Below are positions 8,818 through 22,968 of a DNA stretch of 34,526 nucleotides, piece after piece. The notes under the pieces were generated by a model. That model saw only the letters and a list, made by a program, of their open reading frames with translations. It did not search any database and was not told where the DNA came from. Position 1 is the stretch's first letter. The number at the start of each line of letters is the position of its first letter. Position numbers and translations under genes: made by a program. Source of the DNA: Candidatus Ozemibacteraceae bacterium (GTDB lineage: Bacteria > Muiribacteriota > Ozemobacteria > Ozemobacterales > Ozemobacteraceae); assembly GCA_937998695.1 (NCBI GenBank), contig CALLCO010000004.1:1-34526 (forward strand), read 5' to 3'.

Positions 8818-9654
8818 TCATTCTCCAGGGGGAGAGTGGGTGGGCGGCCGGGCTGTCCGATAGAGGGCCGCGAGCCACAGGCCTGCTTCGGTCAGCAGCA
8901 ACAGGGGAAGGGCGACCAGGAACTGGGAAACCACGTCGGGGGGGGAAAGAATTCCTCCCAGGACGAACGCCCCCACGATCGTATGTCGCCGGTGGGCCCG
9001 CAGACGGTCTGCCGGAAAGATGCCAGTGGCATCGAGGAACAGGATCAGCAGGGGGAGTTCAAATAGCACGCCCATGACCAGCAGGAACATCAGCTCGAAC
9101 TCGACGAAAGCCCCGAACGAGAGGGTCAGGGCCAGAAAATCCCCGCTCTGCAACAGGATGCTCAAGGCTGCCGGCAGGACCAGATGGTAGCAGAACAAGA
9201 CGCCGCCGATGAAGAAGCCCATCGCCGGGACCAGGATCAATCTGCTCCAAACGCGTTCCTGCGGGAGCAGGCCGGGCTCGACGAACCGCCACGTCTGCCA
9301 GACGATGACCGGCGAGGTGGCGGCCAGACCCGCTACCCCGGCCAATTTGACGGTCGTCAGGAACGCCTCGGTCACGGTGAGGGCGGCGAGGCGCGCATCA
9401 GGGACGGCGGCGCGCAAGGGGGCCAGAGCCCAGCGGATCAGCCACTCCGACTGCCACCAGGCGACCAGAAAGGCGGCCAGGAACGCTCCCAGGCAAAACA
9501 ACAGGCGGGCCCGGAGTTCGGCCAGATGTTCGGTCAAGGAAGCGGTCCCGGGTTCTTCGCCCTCGGGGGGCGGAGCGCCTTCCGAAGAAGGGGGGACGGC
9601 CGAGGGAGCCGCTGGAGAAGCGGTCGGAGAAGGGGGGGGCGGGTGGGTCGTCAT
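8818..9654 (-). CDS. tatC: TatC, twin-arginine translocase receptor subunit
   Basis: TatC is the polytopic membrane receptor for folded proteins that carry twin-arginine signal peptides. The 278-residue protein has a Pro/Ser/Glu-rich N-terminal tail of about 38 residues, then the TatC signature HLAELRARL with its essential glutamate. Further conserved parts are ATSPVIVWQTWRFVEPGLL followed by PQER, FELPLLILFL and GGILSPPDVVSQFLVALP, and six hydrophobic helices are seen. The ATG at 9654 is preferred over the in-frame ATG at 9720, because the upstream stretch lies in the divergent promoter region and is not TatC-like. No strong Shine-Dalgarno is seen. No tatA or tatB lies beside it, so these must be elsewhere. 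The Pro-rich cytoplasmic tail is longer than in E. coli TatC. Confidence 0.94.
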   Translation of the reverse strand: MTTHPPPPSPTASPAAPSAVPPSSEGAPPPEGEEPGTASLTEHLAELRARLLFCLGAFLAAFLVAWWQSEWLIRWALAPLRAAVPDARLAALTVTEAFLTTVKLAGVAGLAATSPVIVWQTWRFVEPGLLPQERVWSRLILVPAMGFFIGGVLFCYHLVLPAALSILLQSGDFLALTLSFGAFVEFELMFLLVMGVLFELPLLILFLDATGIFPADRLRAHRRHTIVGAFVLGGILSPPDVVSQFLVALPLLLLTEAGLWLAALYRTARPPTHSPPGE

Positions 9655-9669
9655 GCCGGTCGGCGAAAG

Positions 9670-9698
9670 TTTACATTCCCGGAATCCTCTGGTATGAT
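9670..9698 (+). promoter_or_regulatory. promoter of the small membrane protein gene
   Basis: TTTACA at 9670-9675 and TATGAT at 9693-9698 have an ideal 17-bp spacer and point to the gene starting at 9735. The -10 region is nearly palindromic (GTATGATAC), so a weak tatC promoter may overlap it on the other strand. Confidence 0.7.
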
Positions 9699-9734
9699 AC
9701 ACCCACCAATTCCGCGACAACAGGGAGAAATGCC

Positions 9735-9983
9735 GTGTGGTTCATTAAGAAGGTGTTCTGGCTGTTCGCTCTGCCCTTCGTCTCGCTCATGGGGGTTCTG
9801 CTCTTTGCGTTCCCCGAGGAGATGAAGGAGTTCAAAAAAGACCTCGTGGACATGGTCGAAAACTCCTGGCTGCGCTGGCTGGGCTTTGTCTCGTTTGTCT
9901 TTGCGATGGTCCATCTGGTGAAATTCTTCGACGGCCATCACACCCTGGTCCGCTGGTCGGACCCCAACTGTTGCGAGGACTGA
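9735..9983 (+). CDS. small two-helix membrane protein, unknown function
   Basis: This 82-residue protein has two hydrophobic segments, about residues 6-25 (WLFALPFVSLMGVLLFAF) and 46-64 (around LRWLGFVSFVFAMVHLV). They are joined by an acidic/basic amphipathic stretch (EEMKEFKKDLVDMVE), and the tail ends in Cys-Cys-Glu-Asp. The start is GTG 9735, supported by AGGGAG (9722-9727) 7 nt upstream and by a good promoter. The ATG at 9730 is out of frame. It is divergent from tatC but does not resemble TatA or TatB, which have one helix followed by a long amphipathic helix after an FG motif. No family is recognised. Its stop codon is three bases from the stop of the convergent gene. Confidence 0.75.
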   Translation: MWFIKKVFWLFALPFVSLMGVLLFAFPEEMKEFKKDLVDMVENSWLRWLGFVSFVFAMVHLVKFFDGHHTLVRWSDPNCCED

Positions 9984-9986
9984 CGC

Positions 9987-10685
9987 TCAGTCGAACCCGG
10001 CCACCCGCACCCGGAACGATTTGACCCCGGGCGGGGGATTCCGGAAGGGGATCTCGAACAGGGAGCTCTCGTTGGGGAACAGGCCCCGGTCTTTCAATGG
10101 AAGGGCCCCGGTCTCCCGGCGGAGCTCCTGTTTGTGTTCGTCGAGCAGCACGCCCTGCACCTGGATGTTCTGCCGAAGGGCATCCGAGACGTTGCGAACC
10201 TCGCCCACCAGGTAGAGGGTGCCGAACTCATCGTAGGATTCTACCCGCTCGATCGAGAACAACGGTTGCAGGTCGCGTTCGACGACCGGATTCCGTTTCT
10301 CGTCCCGGGCTCGTTCGACGTAGGCCAGTTCGGTGGCGTAATCGTAGAGATTCCATGCTTCGAGATTCATCGGCTCCAGGCGGAGGGCCGTGCGCAGCGC
10401 CTCGCGAGCCTCGGCCAGACGGCCGGCGCCGATCATCGATTGGGCCTGGGTGAGGAAGGTGCGGGCATCGGGGCCTCCCGGTCCTGTGCCTGTGCCCGTG
10501 TTGGCGCCCGATCCGCTGTCCAGAGGCCCCCTGGGGAGGCCCCCGGGCCGGAGGAGGGTTCCGGGCGAGGGGGATCCAGGGCCGGCGGGGCGGCCTCCCG
10601 TTCGGGGCAGTCCCTGGCCGATGACCCGAATGGTGAAGGTCCCGGTCATTATCAAGAGAATCAAGGCGATACGAAGGCGACTCAT
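9987..10685 (-). CDS. secreted protein with TPR-like region and FxLYD-like beta domain
   Basis: The 232-residue protein starts with a signal peptide (MSRLRIALILLIMTGTF, cleavage likely near residue 24). A Pro/Gly/Thr-rich low-complexity linker (about 25-75) follows. Next is a TPR-like helical pair (75-125, with LAEAREALRTALRLEPMNLE and AWNLY). The C-terminal domain of about 90 residues has TLYLVGEVRNVSD, QVQGVLLDEHKQ and LFPNESSLFEIPF. This pattern matches FxLYD domains, which are extracytoplasmic beta-sandwiches of unknown ligand. GGGGGAGGG precedes the ATG. The winged-helix regulator gene ends 63 nt upstream on the same strand, so both may form one transcript. It likely acts in the periplasm or at the envelope; no enzyme motif is seen. 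Confidence 0.8.
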   Translation of the reverse strand: MSRLRIALILLIMTGTFTIRVIGQGLPRTGGRPAGPGSPSPGTLLRPGGLPRGPLDSGSGANTGTGTGPGGPDARTFLTQAQSMIGAGRLAEAREALRTALRLEPMNLEAWNLYDYATELAYVERARDEKRNPVVERDLQPLFSIERVESYDEFGTLYLVGEVRNVSDALRQNIQVQGVLLDEHKQELRRETGALPLKDRGLFPNESSLFEIPFRNPPPGVKSFRVRVAGFD

Positions 10686-10748
10686 ACGCCCTCCCCCATC
10701 GGCAGAAATCGCCGTCTCTTGAAGAGGGGAGGGGAAACGGAGCGGGGG

Positions 10749-11489
10749 TCAGAGCAGCCGGGGCGGGAAGGCCTTCAGGATGAGGGTGAAGAACCGCTCG
10801 AACCCTTGCAGGAGCAGGGCCCGTCGCAGCATGTGGTAGGCGGCCAGGCCGGCCTCATTTTCTTTTTCCCGCAACATGCCCAACAAGGTGGCGTCGCTGA
10901 CGGTCATGGTGGTCACCCGCGGATGGAGGTGGGGCGGAAAGATGGAATGGATGCCCAGTTCGAGTTGCGGATCCACTGCCCCCTCCTCGGTCATGACCAG
11001 GAACAGGTCGAGGGCCAGCGGCTCGGCGCCCTCCTCGGGGGTGGGGGAGGTCCATTCCCCGGTGGCCGCCGCGGTGGCGGTGGGGAGATCAGATCCTTCC
11101 CCGGCTGTCAGGGCCGGCGCCGCCGCCTGGAACGCGTCGAAGTTGAGGAGCAGAGCGGCGTGGAGGCGCTCCCCCAGCCGGGCCTCGATCAACCCTCGCA
11201 GCTTGGCGGTAAGCGGGGCCAGGAGGGAGCTCGAGGTCAGGAACCGGTGAGTGGTCTGCGAGGCCCCGAGCCCAAGCAGGTTGGCCGTCATCGGGTTGGC
11301 GGGGTTGAGGGCGCAGAGCTTGGCCTTGCCCTGTGGCACGATCTGCACGCACCCGAGCTCCTCCATCTCGTGGATGCGGTTGTAGGCCGTCCCATAGGGA
11401 ATGCCCAGCCGCTTGGAGATCTGGTGGATCGACAGGACACCTCCGGGGGTGTCCAGGAAGACTTCCGCGAGACGGATGGTCAGTTGCAT
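10749..11489 (-). CDS. winged-helix regulator with degenerate nucleotidyltransferase-like domain
   Basis: This is a predicted DNA-binding regulator of 246 residues. The N-terminal winged helix (1-75) contains LSIHQISKRLGIPYGTAYNR as helix-turn-helix, a wing around VQIVPQGKAKLCALN, and NPMTANLLGLG. This layout is typical of archaeal-type wHTH-nucleotidyltransferase proteins. The C-terminal part has LIEARLGERLHAALLLNFDA, ALDLFLVM and REKNEAGLAAYHMLRR-like text ending GFERFFTLI (the actual run is REKENEAG). It follows the nucleotidyltransferase fold order but lacks the catalytic GS and DxD residues. A middle Ala/Thr/Glu-rich stretch looks like an insertion. The ATG at 11489 is only 10 nt from TATAAT and has no Shine-Dalgarno, so the mRNA is probably leaderless. 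The gene is divergent from rpoB, which it may regulate. The domain assignment is by eye. Confidence 0.82.
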   Translation of the reverse strand: MQLTIRLAEVFLDTPGGVLSIHQISKRLGIPYGTAYNRIHEMEELGCVQIVPQGKAKLCALNPANPMTANLLGLGASQTTHRFLTSSSLLAPLTAKLRGLIEARLGERLHAALLLNFDAFQAAAPALTAGEGSDLPTATAAATGEWTSPTPEEGAEPLALDLFLVMTEEGAVDPQLELGIHSIFPPHLHPRVTTMTVSDATLLGMLREKENEAGLAAYHMLRRALLLQGFERFFTLILKAFPPRLL

Positions 11490-11499
11490 AGGGGAGGGT

Positions 11500-11508
11500 A
11501 TTATACCA
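11500..11508 (-). promoter_or_regulatory. extended -10 promoter of the winged-helix gene (leaderless)
   Basis: On the minus strand TGG-TATAAT (11508-11500) forms an extended -10. Transcription should begin about 7 nt later, leaving at most 3-4 nt before ATG 11489, and no ribosome-binding site exists. The -35 region is poor (TTGCAT at 15 bp or TGTTGC at 17 bp). It contains TGCATGTT (11532-11525), an 8-mer that also occurs in the rpoB promoter. Confidence 0.7.
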
Positions 11509-11624
11509 GACCGGGGAAAGATGCAACATGCACCCGCACAAATTTTCCAGGACCAGCGTGTTCCCGCTCCTGGGCCGGTACCCCGGGCGGCTCTCCGGGT
11601 TGGCATGAAACCTGCATAAAACCA

Positions 11625-11653
11625 TTGACACCTCCTGGAATGCATGTTATAAT
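11625..11653 (+). promoter_or_regulatory. consensus promoter of rpoBC
   Basis: TTGACA (11625-11630) and TATAAT (11648-11653) both match the sigma70 consensus perfectly, with a 17-bp spacer. TG at 11645-11646 adds an extended -10. The start would be near 11660. The spacer holds TGCATGTT (11641-11648), shared with the divergent regulator's promoter. Such strength fits a gene pair that has lost the usual upstream rplKAJL transcription. Confidence 0.92.
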
Positions 11654-11659
11654 CCAAAA

Positions 11660-11908
11660 CCATTTTCACGCTTGGGTAGGAAGGTAGACCACGAACGCTG
11701 GTGTGGAGCCCCGCAGGCATTGAATAGCCGATCCGACATCGCGCAGTCCCCCGCCCGGGGAAAGGGGAAGATATTCCCTCCTTCCGCGGTGTCCTGCTGT
11801 TTCCGCGGTGACTTCCCACCCGCAGTTTCCCTCGGTACCAGTCTGGATGATTCCCGTCGCCCGGGCGGGAATCCATCCGCTATTCGATCGTAAGGAGCAA
11901 GGCAGAAC
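11660..11908 (+). promoter_or_regulatory. long 5' leader of rpoB
   Basis: The stretch of about 249 nt between the promoter and the rpoB ATG has no supported gene. It holds a 10-bp direct repeat TTCCGCGGTG (11782-11791 and 11801-11810), each copy containing the palindrome CCGCGG. It also holds a perfect 8-bp hairpin, GATTCCCG (11849-11856) with CGGGAATC (11866-11873), loop 9 nt. The hairpin ends 18 nt before the Shine-Dalgarno AAGGAG (11892-11897). No U-run follows, so it is not a terminator. A regulatory leader is plausible but unproven. Confidence 0.5.
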
Positions 11909-14900
11909 ATGGCGACCACGCAACAGCCCCACACCGAACGGGTCCTGATGGCGGACAAGCGCGTCTTCCGCGACATCCCCAACCTCATCGACATCCAGCT
12001 GAAGTCCTTCGAATGGTTCCTCCAGCCGGCGAAGAGCGCTTCCGAGCGGAAGAGGCAGGGCCTGCAGGAGGTCTTCCTCGAGATCTTCCCGATCCAGGAC
12101 TACGTGGGCAATCTCTGCCTGGAGTTCATTGACTACTCGCTCGGTCTGGGCATGTGCAAGAATTGTCCCCAGATCAAACTCAACAAGAAATGTCTCTACG
12201 ATGACTGCAGTTTTCCGGAAAAAGACTGCGAAATCGCCTTCATCGGCGATACCCCCTTCCGGGTCAAGTTCACGCCTGACCAGTGTCGCAAGCGCGACTT
12301 CACCTATTCCATCCCCCTCAACATCAAAGTGCAGCTGATCATGCAGCAGACCGGCGAGGTCAAAGAGCAGGAGATCTTCCTGGTCAACTTGCCGTGCATG
12401 ACCGAGCGTGGCACCTTCATCATCAATGGGGCCGAGCGGGTTGTGGTCAGCCAGCTCCATCGTTCGCCTGGCGTCTACTTCAGCTTTAACCGGGCCAAGA
12501 AGCTGTATTCCGCCAAGATCGTCCCCTATCGCGGCGCCTGGATGGAATTCGAACTCGACCTGATGAAGGACGCCATCTTCGTCCGCCTCGATCGCAAGCG
12601 GAAGATCCCCATCACCACCTTCCTCCGCGCCATGGGCTTCGCCACCGACGAGGAGATCGTCGACCTGTTCGACAAGAACGAGACGATCGTCAGCTCCCTC
12701 AAGTTCGACAAACAGTCGGTCCACGCCAGTGAGAGCCCCGACAAGATCGCCAAGATGGTCACCGAGGCCCTCAAGGTCATTTTCTCCAAGCTGCGGCAGG
12801 GTGACCTGTTCGTCGAAGAGAACGCCCGCACCCTGTTGCGTGGACTCTTCTTCGATCCCAAGAAGTACGACCTCGGCGACGTCGGCCGCTACAAGATGGA
12901 TAAAAAACTCCGGCTGGCCGACCGCCTCTCCGACCAGATCCTCTTCAAAGACCTGGTCGACCCCGCCACCAAAGAAGTCCTCGCCAAGATGGGCGACAAA
13001 GTGTCGAAACGCATCGCCTCCCGCGTCGAAGCCATCATGTTGCCGGCCTACATCAAGTTGGGCGAAGAAAAAACCGGCTACCGCATCATGTACAACCCCC
13101 CCTGCGCCTATGTCAGCCTGAAGGCTGCCGAGAAGGGGCTCGTCACGCTGGCCGGCCGGCTGGCCTATAAAACCGTGGTCAACTCGAAGTCCGGTGAGAT
13201 CGTGGTCGAGCGCGGTTGCGAGATCACCGAGGACGCCTGCAAACAACTGGCCGAAATGGGTCTCACCACCGTCGAGGTGGTCAAAGACCGCATCTTGTGC
13301 TTCGAGGACATCATCGGGGTGGTCCGCTACCTGATCGACCTGTCCAATGGCATCGGTCGCCAGGACGACATCGACCATCTCTCCAACCGGCGCGTTCGCC
13401 GCTGCGGCGAACTCCTGCAGAACCAGTTCCGCATCTCCCTCTCCCGCATGGAACGGGTCATCAAGGAGCGCATGACGATCCATGACCTCGATAGCTACAC
13501 CCCGCAACTGCTCATCAACACTCGGCCGGTGTCGGCGGTGGTCGATGAGTTCTTCGGCAGTTCGCAGCTCTCCCAGTTCATGGACCAGACCAACCCCCTC
13601 GCCGAGCTCACCCACAAGCGACGCCTGTCGGCCCTCGGGCCCGGCGGCCTCAAGCGCGAGCGGGCCGGCTACGAAGTTCGCGACGTCCACCCCACCCACG
13701 ACGGCCGCATCTGCCCTATCGAAACCCCGGAAGGCCCCAACGCCGGTCTGATCGCCAGCCTGGCCGTCTACGCCAAGGTCGACGAGTTCGGCTTCATCAC
13801 GACCCCGCTCTGCCGCGTCGATGAAGAAACCGGCAAGGTCAACTTCAACGAACTGGAGTACAAAGACGCCTACGAGGAAGACCGGTTCAAGGTCGCCCAG
13901 CCCGACATCCACCTGCAGGACGACGGCACCATCAACCAGGAGATCGTTCCGGTCAAATACTTCCGCGACGATTACGAATTCGAATACGTGGACAAGGGCG
14001 AGGTCGAATACGTCAAGTTCTCCCCCCTGCAGATGGTCAGCGTGGCGTCGGCCCTCATCCCCTTCCTCGAACACGACGATGCCAACCGCGCCCTGATGGG
14101 CACCAACATGCAACGGCAGGCCGTCCCCCTCATCATGACCGAACCTGCCATCGTCGGGACCGGTCTCGAACCTCGCGCCGCCCACGACTCCGGGGCCATG
14201 CTGCTCTGTCGCAGCGCCGGGACGGTCGACTATGTCGATGCCAACATCGTCCGGATCAAGCGCGCCAGCCGGCGCAAAGACGACGAGAAGATCCCGCTCA
14301 CCGAGCAGGCCTTCCGCAAGAACCAGGGCCGCAAGATCATGGACACCGTGATCGATCCGCTCACCGGCGAGATCATCATCGAGGCCGGCCACCCGCTCGA
14401 CATCACCTATCTGCACCGGCTCGCCTCGCTCTGCTCCGAGGTCCGTCTGCAGCAGGAATCGATCGACACCTACTCTCTTCAGAAGTTCATGCGGTCCAAC
14501 CAGGGTACCTGCATCAACCAGAAACCCATCGTCAAGAAGGGTGACAAGGTCCGGCCCGGCAGCGTCCTCGCCGACGGTCCCGCCACCTCGCAGGGTGAGC
14601 TGGCCCTCGGCCGCAACATCCTGGTGGCCTTCATGCCCTGGGAAGGCTACAACTTCGAAGACGCCATCATCCTCTCCGAGCGCATGGTGAAGGACGACAT
14701 CTTCACCTCGATCCACATCGAGGAATACGAGATCGACGCCCGTGACACCAAGCTCGGACCCGAAGAGATTACCCGCGACATCCCCAATGTCGGCGAGGAG
14801 GCCCTCAAGAACCTCAATGCCGACGGCATCATCCGCATCGGGGCTGAGGTCGAGGCCGGCGACATCCTGGTCGGCAAGGTCACTCCCAAGGGCGAGACCG

Positions 14901-16003
14901 AACTGACCGCCGAAGACAAGCTGCTCCGCGCCATCTTCGGCGAGAAGGCCCGCGAGGTCCGCAACACCTCCCTCACCGTTCCGCACGGGGAGAAGGGGAA
15001 GGTCGTCGACGTCATGGTCTTCTCCCGCGACAACGGCGACGAACTCCAGTATGGGGTCAACAAGCTGGTCCGCGTCTTCGTCGCCCAGAAGCGCAAGATC
15101 ACGGTCGGCGACAAGATGGCCGGCCGGCACGGCAACAAGGGCGTCATCTCCAAGATCGTTCCGGTGGAAGATATGCCCTACCTGGCCGACGGGCGCCCCA
15201 TCGACATCATCCTCAATCCCCTGGGCGTCCCCTCCCGCATGAACGTCGGTCAGGTCCTCGAGACCCACCTTGGGTGGGCCGGCGAGGTCCTGAACAAGCG
15301 CTACTTCACCTCGATCTTCAACAACGGTCGCGATATTCCCAACGAGAAGTTCGTCACCGACCTGCTGAAGAGCGCCAACGACAAGGATCCGATGAAGCTG
15401 GTCGACGGGGAAGGGAAAGCCTGGCTCTACGACGGCCGCACCGGCGACCGTTTCCACAAGCGGATCATGGTCGGCGTCATCTATATGCTGAAGCTGGCTC
15501 ACCTGGTCGACGACAAGATGCACGCCCGTTCCACCGGGCCGTACAGCCTCGTCACCCAGCAGCCTCTGGGCGGCAAGGCCCAGTTCGGCGGCCAGCGCTT
15601 CGGGGAGATGGAAGTGTGGGCCCTCGAGGCCTACGGCGCCGCCCACGTCCTGCAGGAACTGCTGACCGTCAAGTCTGATGACGTGGAAGGCCGCGTCCAG
15701 GTCTATGAGACGATCATCAAGGGCAAGAACATCATGAAACCAGGCATTCCCGAGTCCTTCAAGGTGGTCATCTCCGAACTGCAGAGCCTTGGCCTGCAGG
15801 TCGACCTGAAGAAGGATTCCCGCGAGGTTGCGTTGCTCGACGGCACCGAGCGCCTGCTGGCCCCCACCGATTCCGACGGCGAATCCGACGATTGGGACGA
15901 GGAGGGTGGCGCCGAGGAAGCCGAGGAAGAGGAAGACCTCGGCGAGGGCGGTGAGGACGATGACGACGAAGACGAGGGCAGCGACGAGGAGGACGGCGAG
16001 TAA
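11909..16003 (+). CDS. rpoB: RNA polymerase beta subunit
   Basis: RpoB forms one half of the RNA polymerase active-site cleft and the rifampicin pocket. At 1364 residues it is near the family norm (E. coli 1342). Signatures seen are [43 protein letters not shown] and [20 protein letters not shown] (rifampicin region with the usual sensitive residues Asp, His and Ser), [30 protein letters not shown] and [11 protein letters not shown]. Three features stand out: a cysteine-rich insertion at residues 83-107 (CxxC-x8-C-x4-C-x6-C); Asp598 where most bacteria have Tyr in HYGR; and an Asp/Glu-rich tail over the last 45 or so residues. ATG 11909 follows AAGGAG by 11 nt; ATG 11948 is a possible alternative. 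rpoC follows 38 nt later. Confidence 0.98.
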   Translation: MATTQQPHTERVLMADKRVFRDIPNLIDIQLKSFEWFLQPAKSASERKRQGLQEVFLEIFPIQDYVGNLCLEFIDYSLGLGMCKNCPQIKLNKKCLYDDCSFPEKDCEIAFIGDTPFRVKFTPDQCRKRDFTYSIPLNIKVQLIMQQTGEVKEQEIFLVNLPCMTERGTFIINGAERVVVSQLHRSPGVYFSFNRAKKLYSAKIVPYRGAWMEFELDLMKDAIFVRLDRKRKIPITTFLRAMGFATDEEIVDLFDKNETIVSSLKFDKQSVHASESPDKIAKMVTEALKVIFSKLRQGDLFVEENARTLLRGLFFDPKKYDLGDVGRYKMDKKLRLADRLSDQILFKDLVDPATKEVLAKMGDKVSKRIASRVEAIMLPAYIKLGEEKTGYRIMYNPPCAYVSLKAAEKGLVTLAGRLAYKTVVNSKSGEIVVERGCEITEDACKQLAEMGLTTVEVVKDRILCFEDIIGVVRYLIDLSNGIGRQDDIDHLSNRRVRRCGELLQNQFRISLSRMERVIKERMTIHDLDSYTPQLLINTRPVSAVVDEFFGSSQLSQFMDQTNPLAELTHKRRLSALGPGGLKRERAGYEVRDVHPTHDGRICPIETPEGPNAGLIASLAVYAKVDEFGFITTPLCRVDEETGKVNFNELEYKDAYEEDRFKVAQPDIHLQDDGTINQEIVPVKYFRDDYEFEYVDKGEVEYVKFSPLQMVSVASALIPFLEHDDANRALMGTNMQRQAVPLIMTEPAIVGTGLEPRAAHDSGAMLLCRSAGTVDYVDANIVRIKRASRRKDDEKIPLTEQAFRKNQGRKIMDTVIDPLTGEIIIEAGHPLDITYLHRLASLCSEVRLQQESIDTYSLQKFMRSNQGTCINQKPIVKKGDKVRPGSVLADGPATSQGELALGRNILVAFMPWEGYNFEDAIILSERMVKDDIFTSIHIEEYEIDARDTKLGPEEITRDIPNVGEEALKNLNADGIIRIGAEVEAGDILVGKVTPKGETELTAEDKLLRAIFGEKAREVRNTSLTVPHGEKGKVVDVMVFSRDNGDELQYGVNKLVRVFVAQKRKITVGDKMAGRHGNKGVISKIVPVEDMPYLADGRPIDIILNPLGVPSRMNVGQVLETHLGWAGEVLNKRYFTSIFNNGRDIPNEKFVTDLLKSANDKDPMKLVDGEGKAWLYDGRTGDRFHKRIMVGVIYMLKLAHLVDDKMHARSTGPYSLVTQQPLGGKAQFGGQRFGEMEVWALEAYGAAHVLQELLTVKSDDVEGRVQVYETIIKGKNIMKPGIPESFKVVISELQSLGLQVDLKKDSREVALLDGTERLLAPTDSDGESDDWDEEGGAEEAEEEEDLGEGGEDDDDEDEGSDEEDGE

Positions 16004-16041
16004 GCCGTCGGCGACGCGAAGTAAGCAAGGAGAACCGATCA

Positions 16042-22146
<6,105 letters not shown>

Positions 22147-22186
22147 TCCACACGGTCGGTACCCCCGACCAGATCCCAACCACAAG

Positions 22187-22223
22187 CCGAGGGCCCGGGC
22201 ATACCGGGCCCTCGGTCGTTTTT
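22187..22223 (+). terminator. intrinsic terminator of rpoBC
   Basis: A perfect 12-bp GC-rich stem pairs CCGAGGGCCCGG (22187-22198) with CCGGGCCCTCGG (22204-22215), with a loop of five bases (GCATA). TCG and five T follow (22219-22223). It lies 41 nt after the rpoC stop codon and separates rpoBC from the ribosomal operons. Confidence 0.95.
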
Positions 22224-22470
22224 GGGGGGGCGTTGGGCTCAACCACGAAAACCACCGAATCGCAGTTTTGCCCCTCGTACCCTGCGATGACCGGGTTCCA
22301 GGCTCTGGCCCAAGAGACGCCCGGGAGATCCAAAAGCCCCTTCCCCAGATAGCCCTTTTGGGAAGGCGGAGCCTGCTCGTCGGCCCCTACCCCAACGGGA
22401 AGAGAGGCGCCCAGGGCCCGCGGAAGCCCTTTCTTCGCGACCCCTGGTGGAATTTTCCTGCGATTGGCCG
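22224..22470. other. intergenic region with no recognised gene
   Basis: About 247 bp lie between the rpoBC terminator and the rpsL promoter. I see no tRNA, no credible reading frame with a ribosome-binding site, and no repeat. A weak inverted repeat of the form CCTTCCC...GGGAAGG occurs around 22337-22365, without a T-run. Confidence 0.5.
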
Positions 22471-22499
22471 TTGACAGGGACCTTCGCGTGTGCTACCAT
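22471..22499 (+). promoter_or_regulatory. promoter of rpsL and the ribosomal operons
   Basis: A perfect TTGACA (22471-22476) is 17 bp from TACCAT (22494-22499). TG at 22491-22492 gives an extended -10. The start would be near 22506, leaving a leader of about 70 nt before rpsL. I see no other clear promoter or terminator up to the window end, so this promoter may drive the whole str-S10-spc cluster. Confidence 0.82.
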
Positions 22500-22526
22500 C
22501 AATTCTTACCTCCCCTGCTCGGGGGT

Positions 22527-22547
22527 ACTCGTTTTTCGTCAACGAGT
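22527..22547 (+). promoter_or_regulatory. leader hairpin upstream of rpsL
   Basis: ACTCGTT (22527-22533) pairs with AACGAGT (22541-22547) across a 7-nt loop, between the promoter and the rpsL Shine-Dalgarno (AGGAAGG at 22561-22567). It lacks a following T-run, so termination is unlikely. A role in feedback control is possible but not shown. Confidence 0.4.
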
Positions 22548-22575
22548 CGGAATATACGGAAGGAAGGTGTTACCA

Positions 22576-22953
22576 GTGCCGACCATCAATCAACTCATCA
22601 GGAAGGCGAGGGAAGCGGTCCGCTACAAGTCCAGTTCCCCCGCCTTGACGGATTGCCCGCAGCGCCGGGGAGTGTGCACCGTCGTCAAGACCACGACGCC
22701 GAAGAAGCCCAACTCGGCCTTGCGGAAGATCGCCCGCGTGCGCCTGACCAACAAGATCGAGGTCACCGCGTACATCCCGGGGATCGGCCACAACCTGCAG
22801 GAACACTCGGTCGTCCTCATCCGCGGCGGCCGCGTGAAAGATCTGCCGGGCGTGCGCTATCACATCATCCGCGGGGCTCTCGATTGCGCCGGCGTCGCCA
22901 ACCGCAAGCAGGCTCGCTCCAAGTACGGCGCCAAGCGGCCCAAGAAAGCGTAA
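22576..22953 (+). CDS. rpsL: 30S ribosomal protein S12
   Basis: S12 sits at the decoding centre and governs accuracy. The 125 residues match the usual length. [10 protein letters not shown] begins the protein and [20 protein letters not shown] follows. The streptomycin-contact residues Lys43 and Lys88 are both wild type ([21 protein letters not shown]). Asp89, the target of RimO methylthiolation, is present. The start is GTG 22576, chosen because homology begins there and AGGAAGG lies 8 nt upstream; longer in-frame starts at 22447 would lie upstream of the promoter. First gene of the str cluster; rpsG follows after 15 nt. Confidence 0.97.
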   Translation: MPTINQLIRKAREAVRYKSSSPALTDCPQRRGVCTVVKTTTPKKPNSALRKIARVRLTNKIEVTAYIPGIGHNLQEHSVVLIRGGRVKDLPGVRYHIIRGALDCAGVANRKQARSKYGAKRPKKA

Positions 22954-22968
22954 GGAGGGTTCCAGTCC

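Noticed and set aside
9694-9720. tatC promoter on the minus strand (TTGTCG, 15 bp, TATCAT)
   Set aside because: The spacer is short and the -35 weak. It overlaps the better plus-strand promoter, so it is only a possibility.
11490-11876. Upstream extension of the winged-helix gene
   Set aside because: It would run through both divergent promoters and the rpoB leader, and the added residues are Arg/Gly/Ser-rich without similarity to any family.
11672-11893. 73-codon frame in the rpoB leader (TTG start)
   Set aside because: No ribosome-binding site, unnatural composition, and it overlaps the leader hairpin and the rpoB Shine-Dalgarno.
22447-22575. Longer N-terminus for S12
   Set aside because: It would start upstream of the rpsL promoter, and S12 homology begins at GTG 22576.
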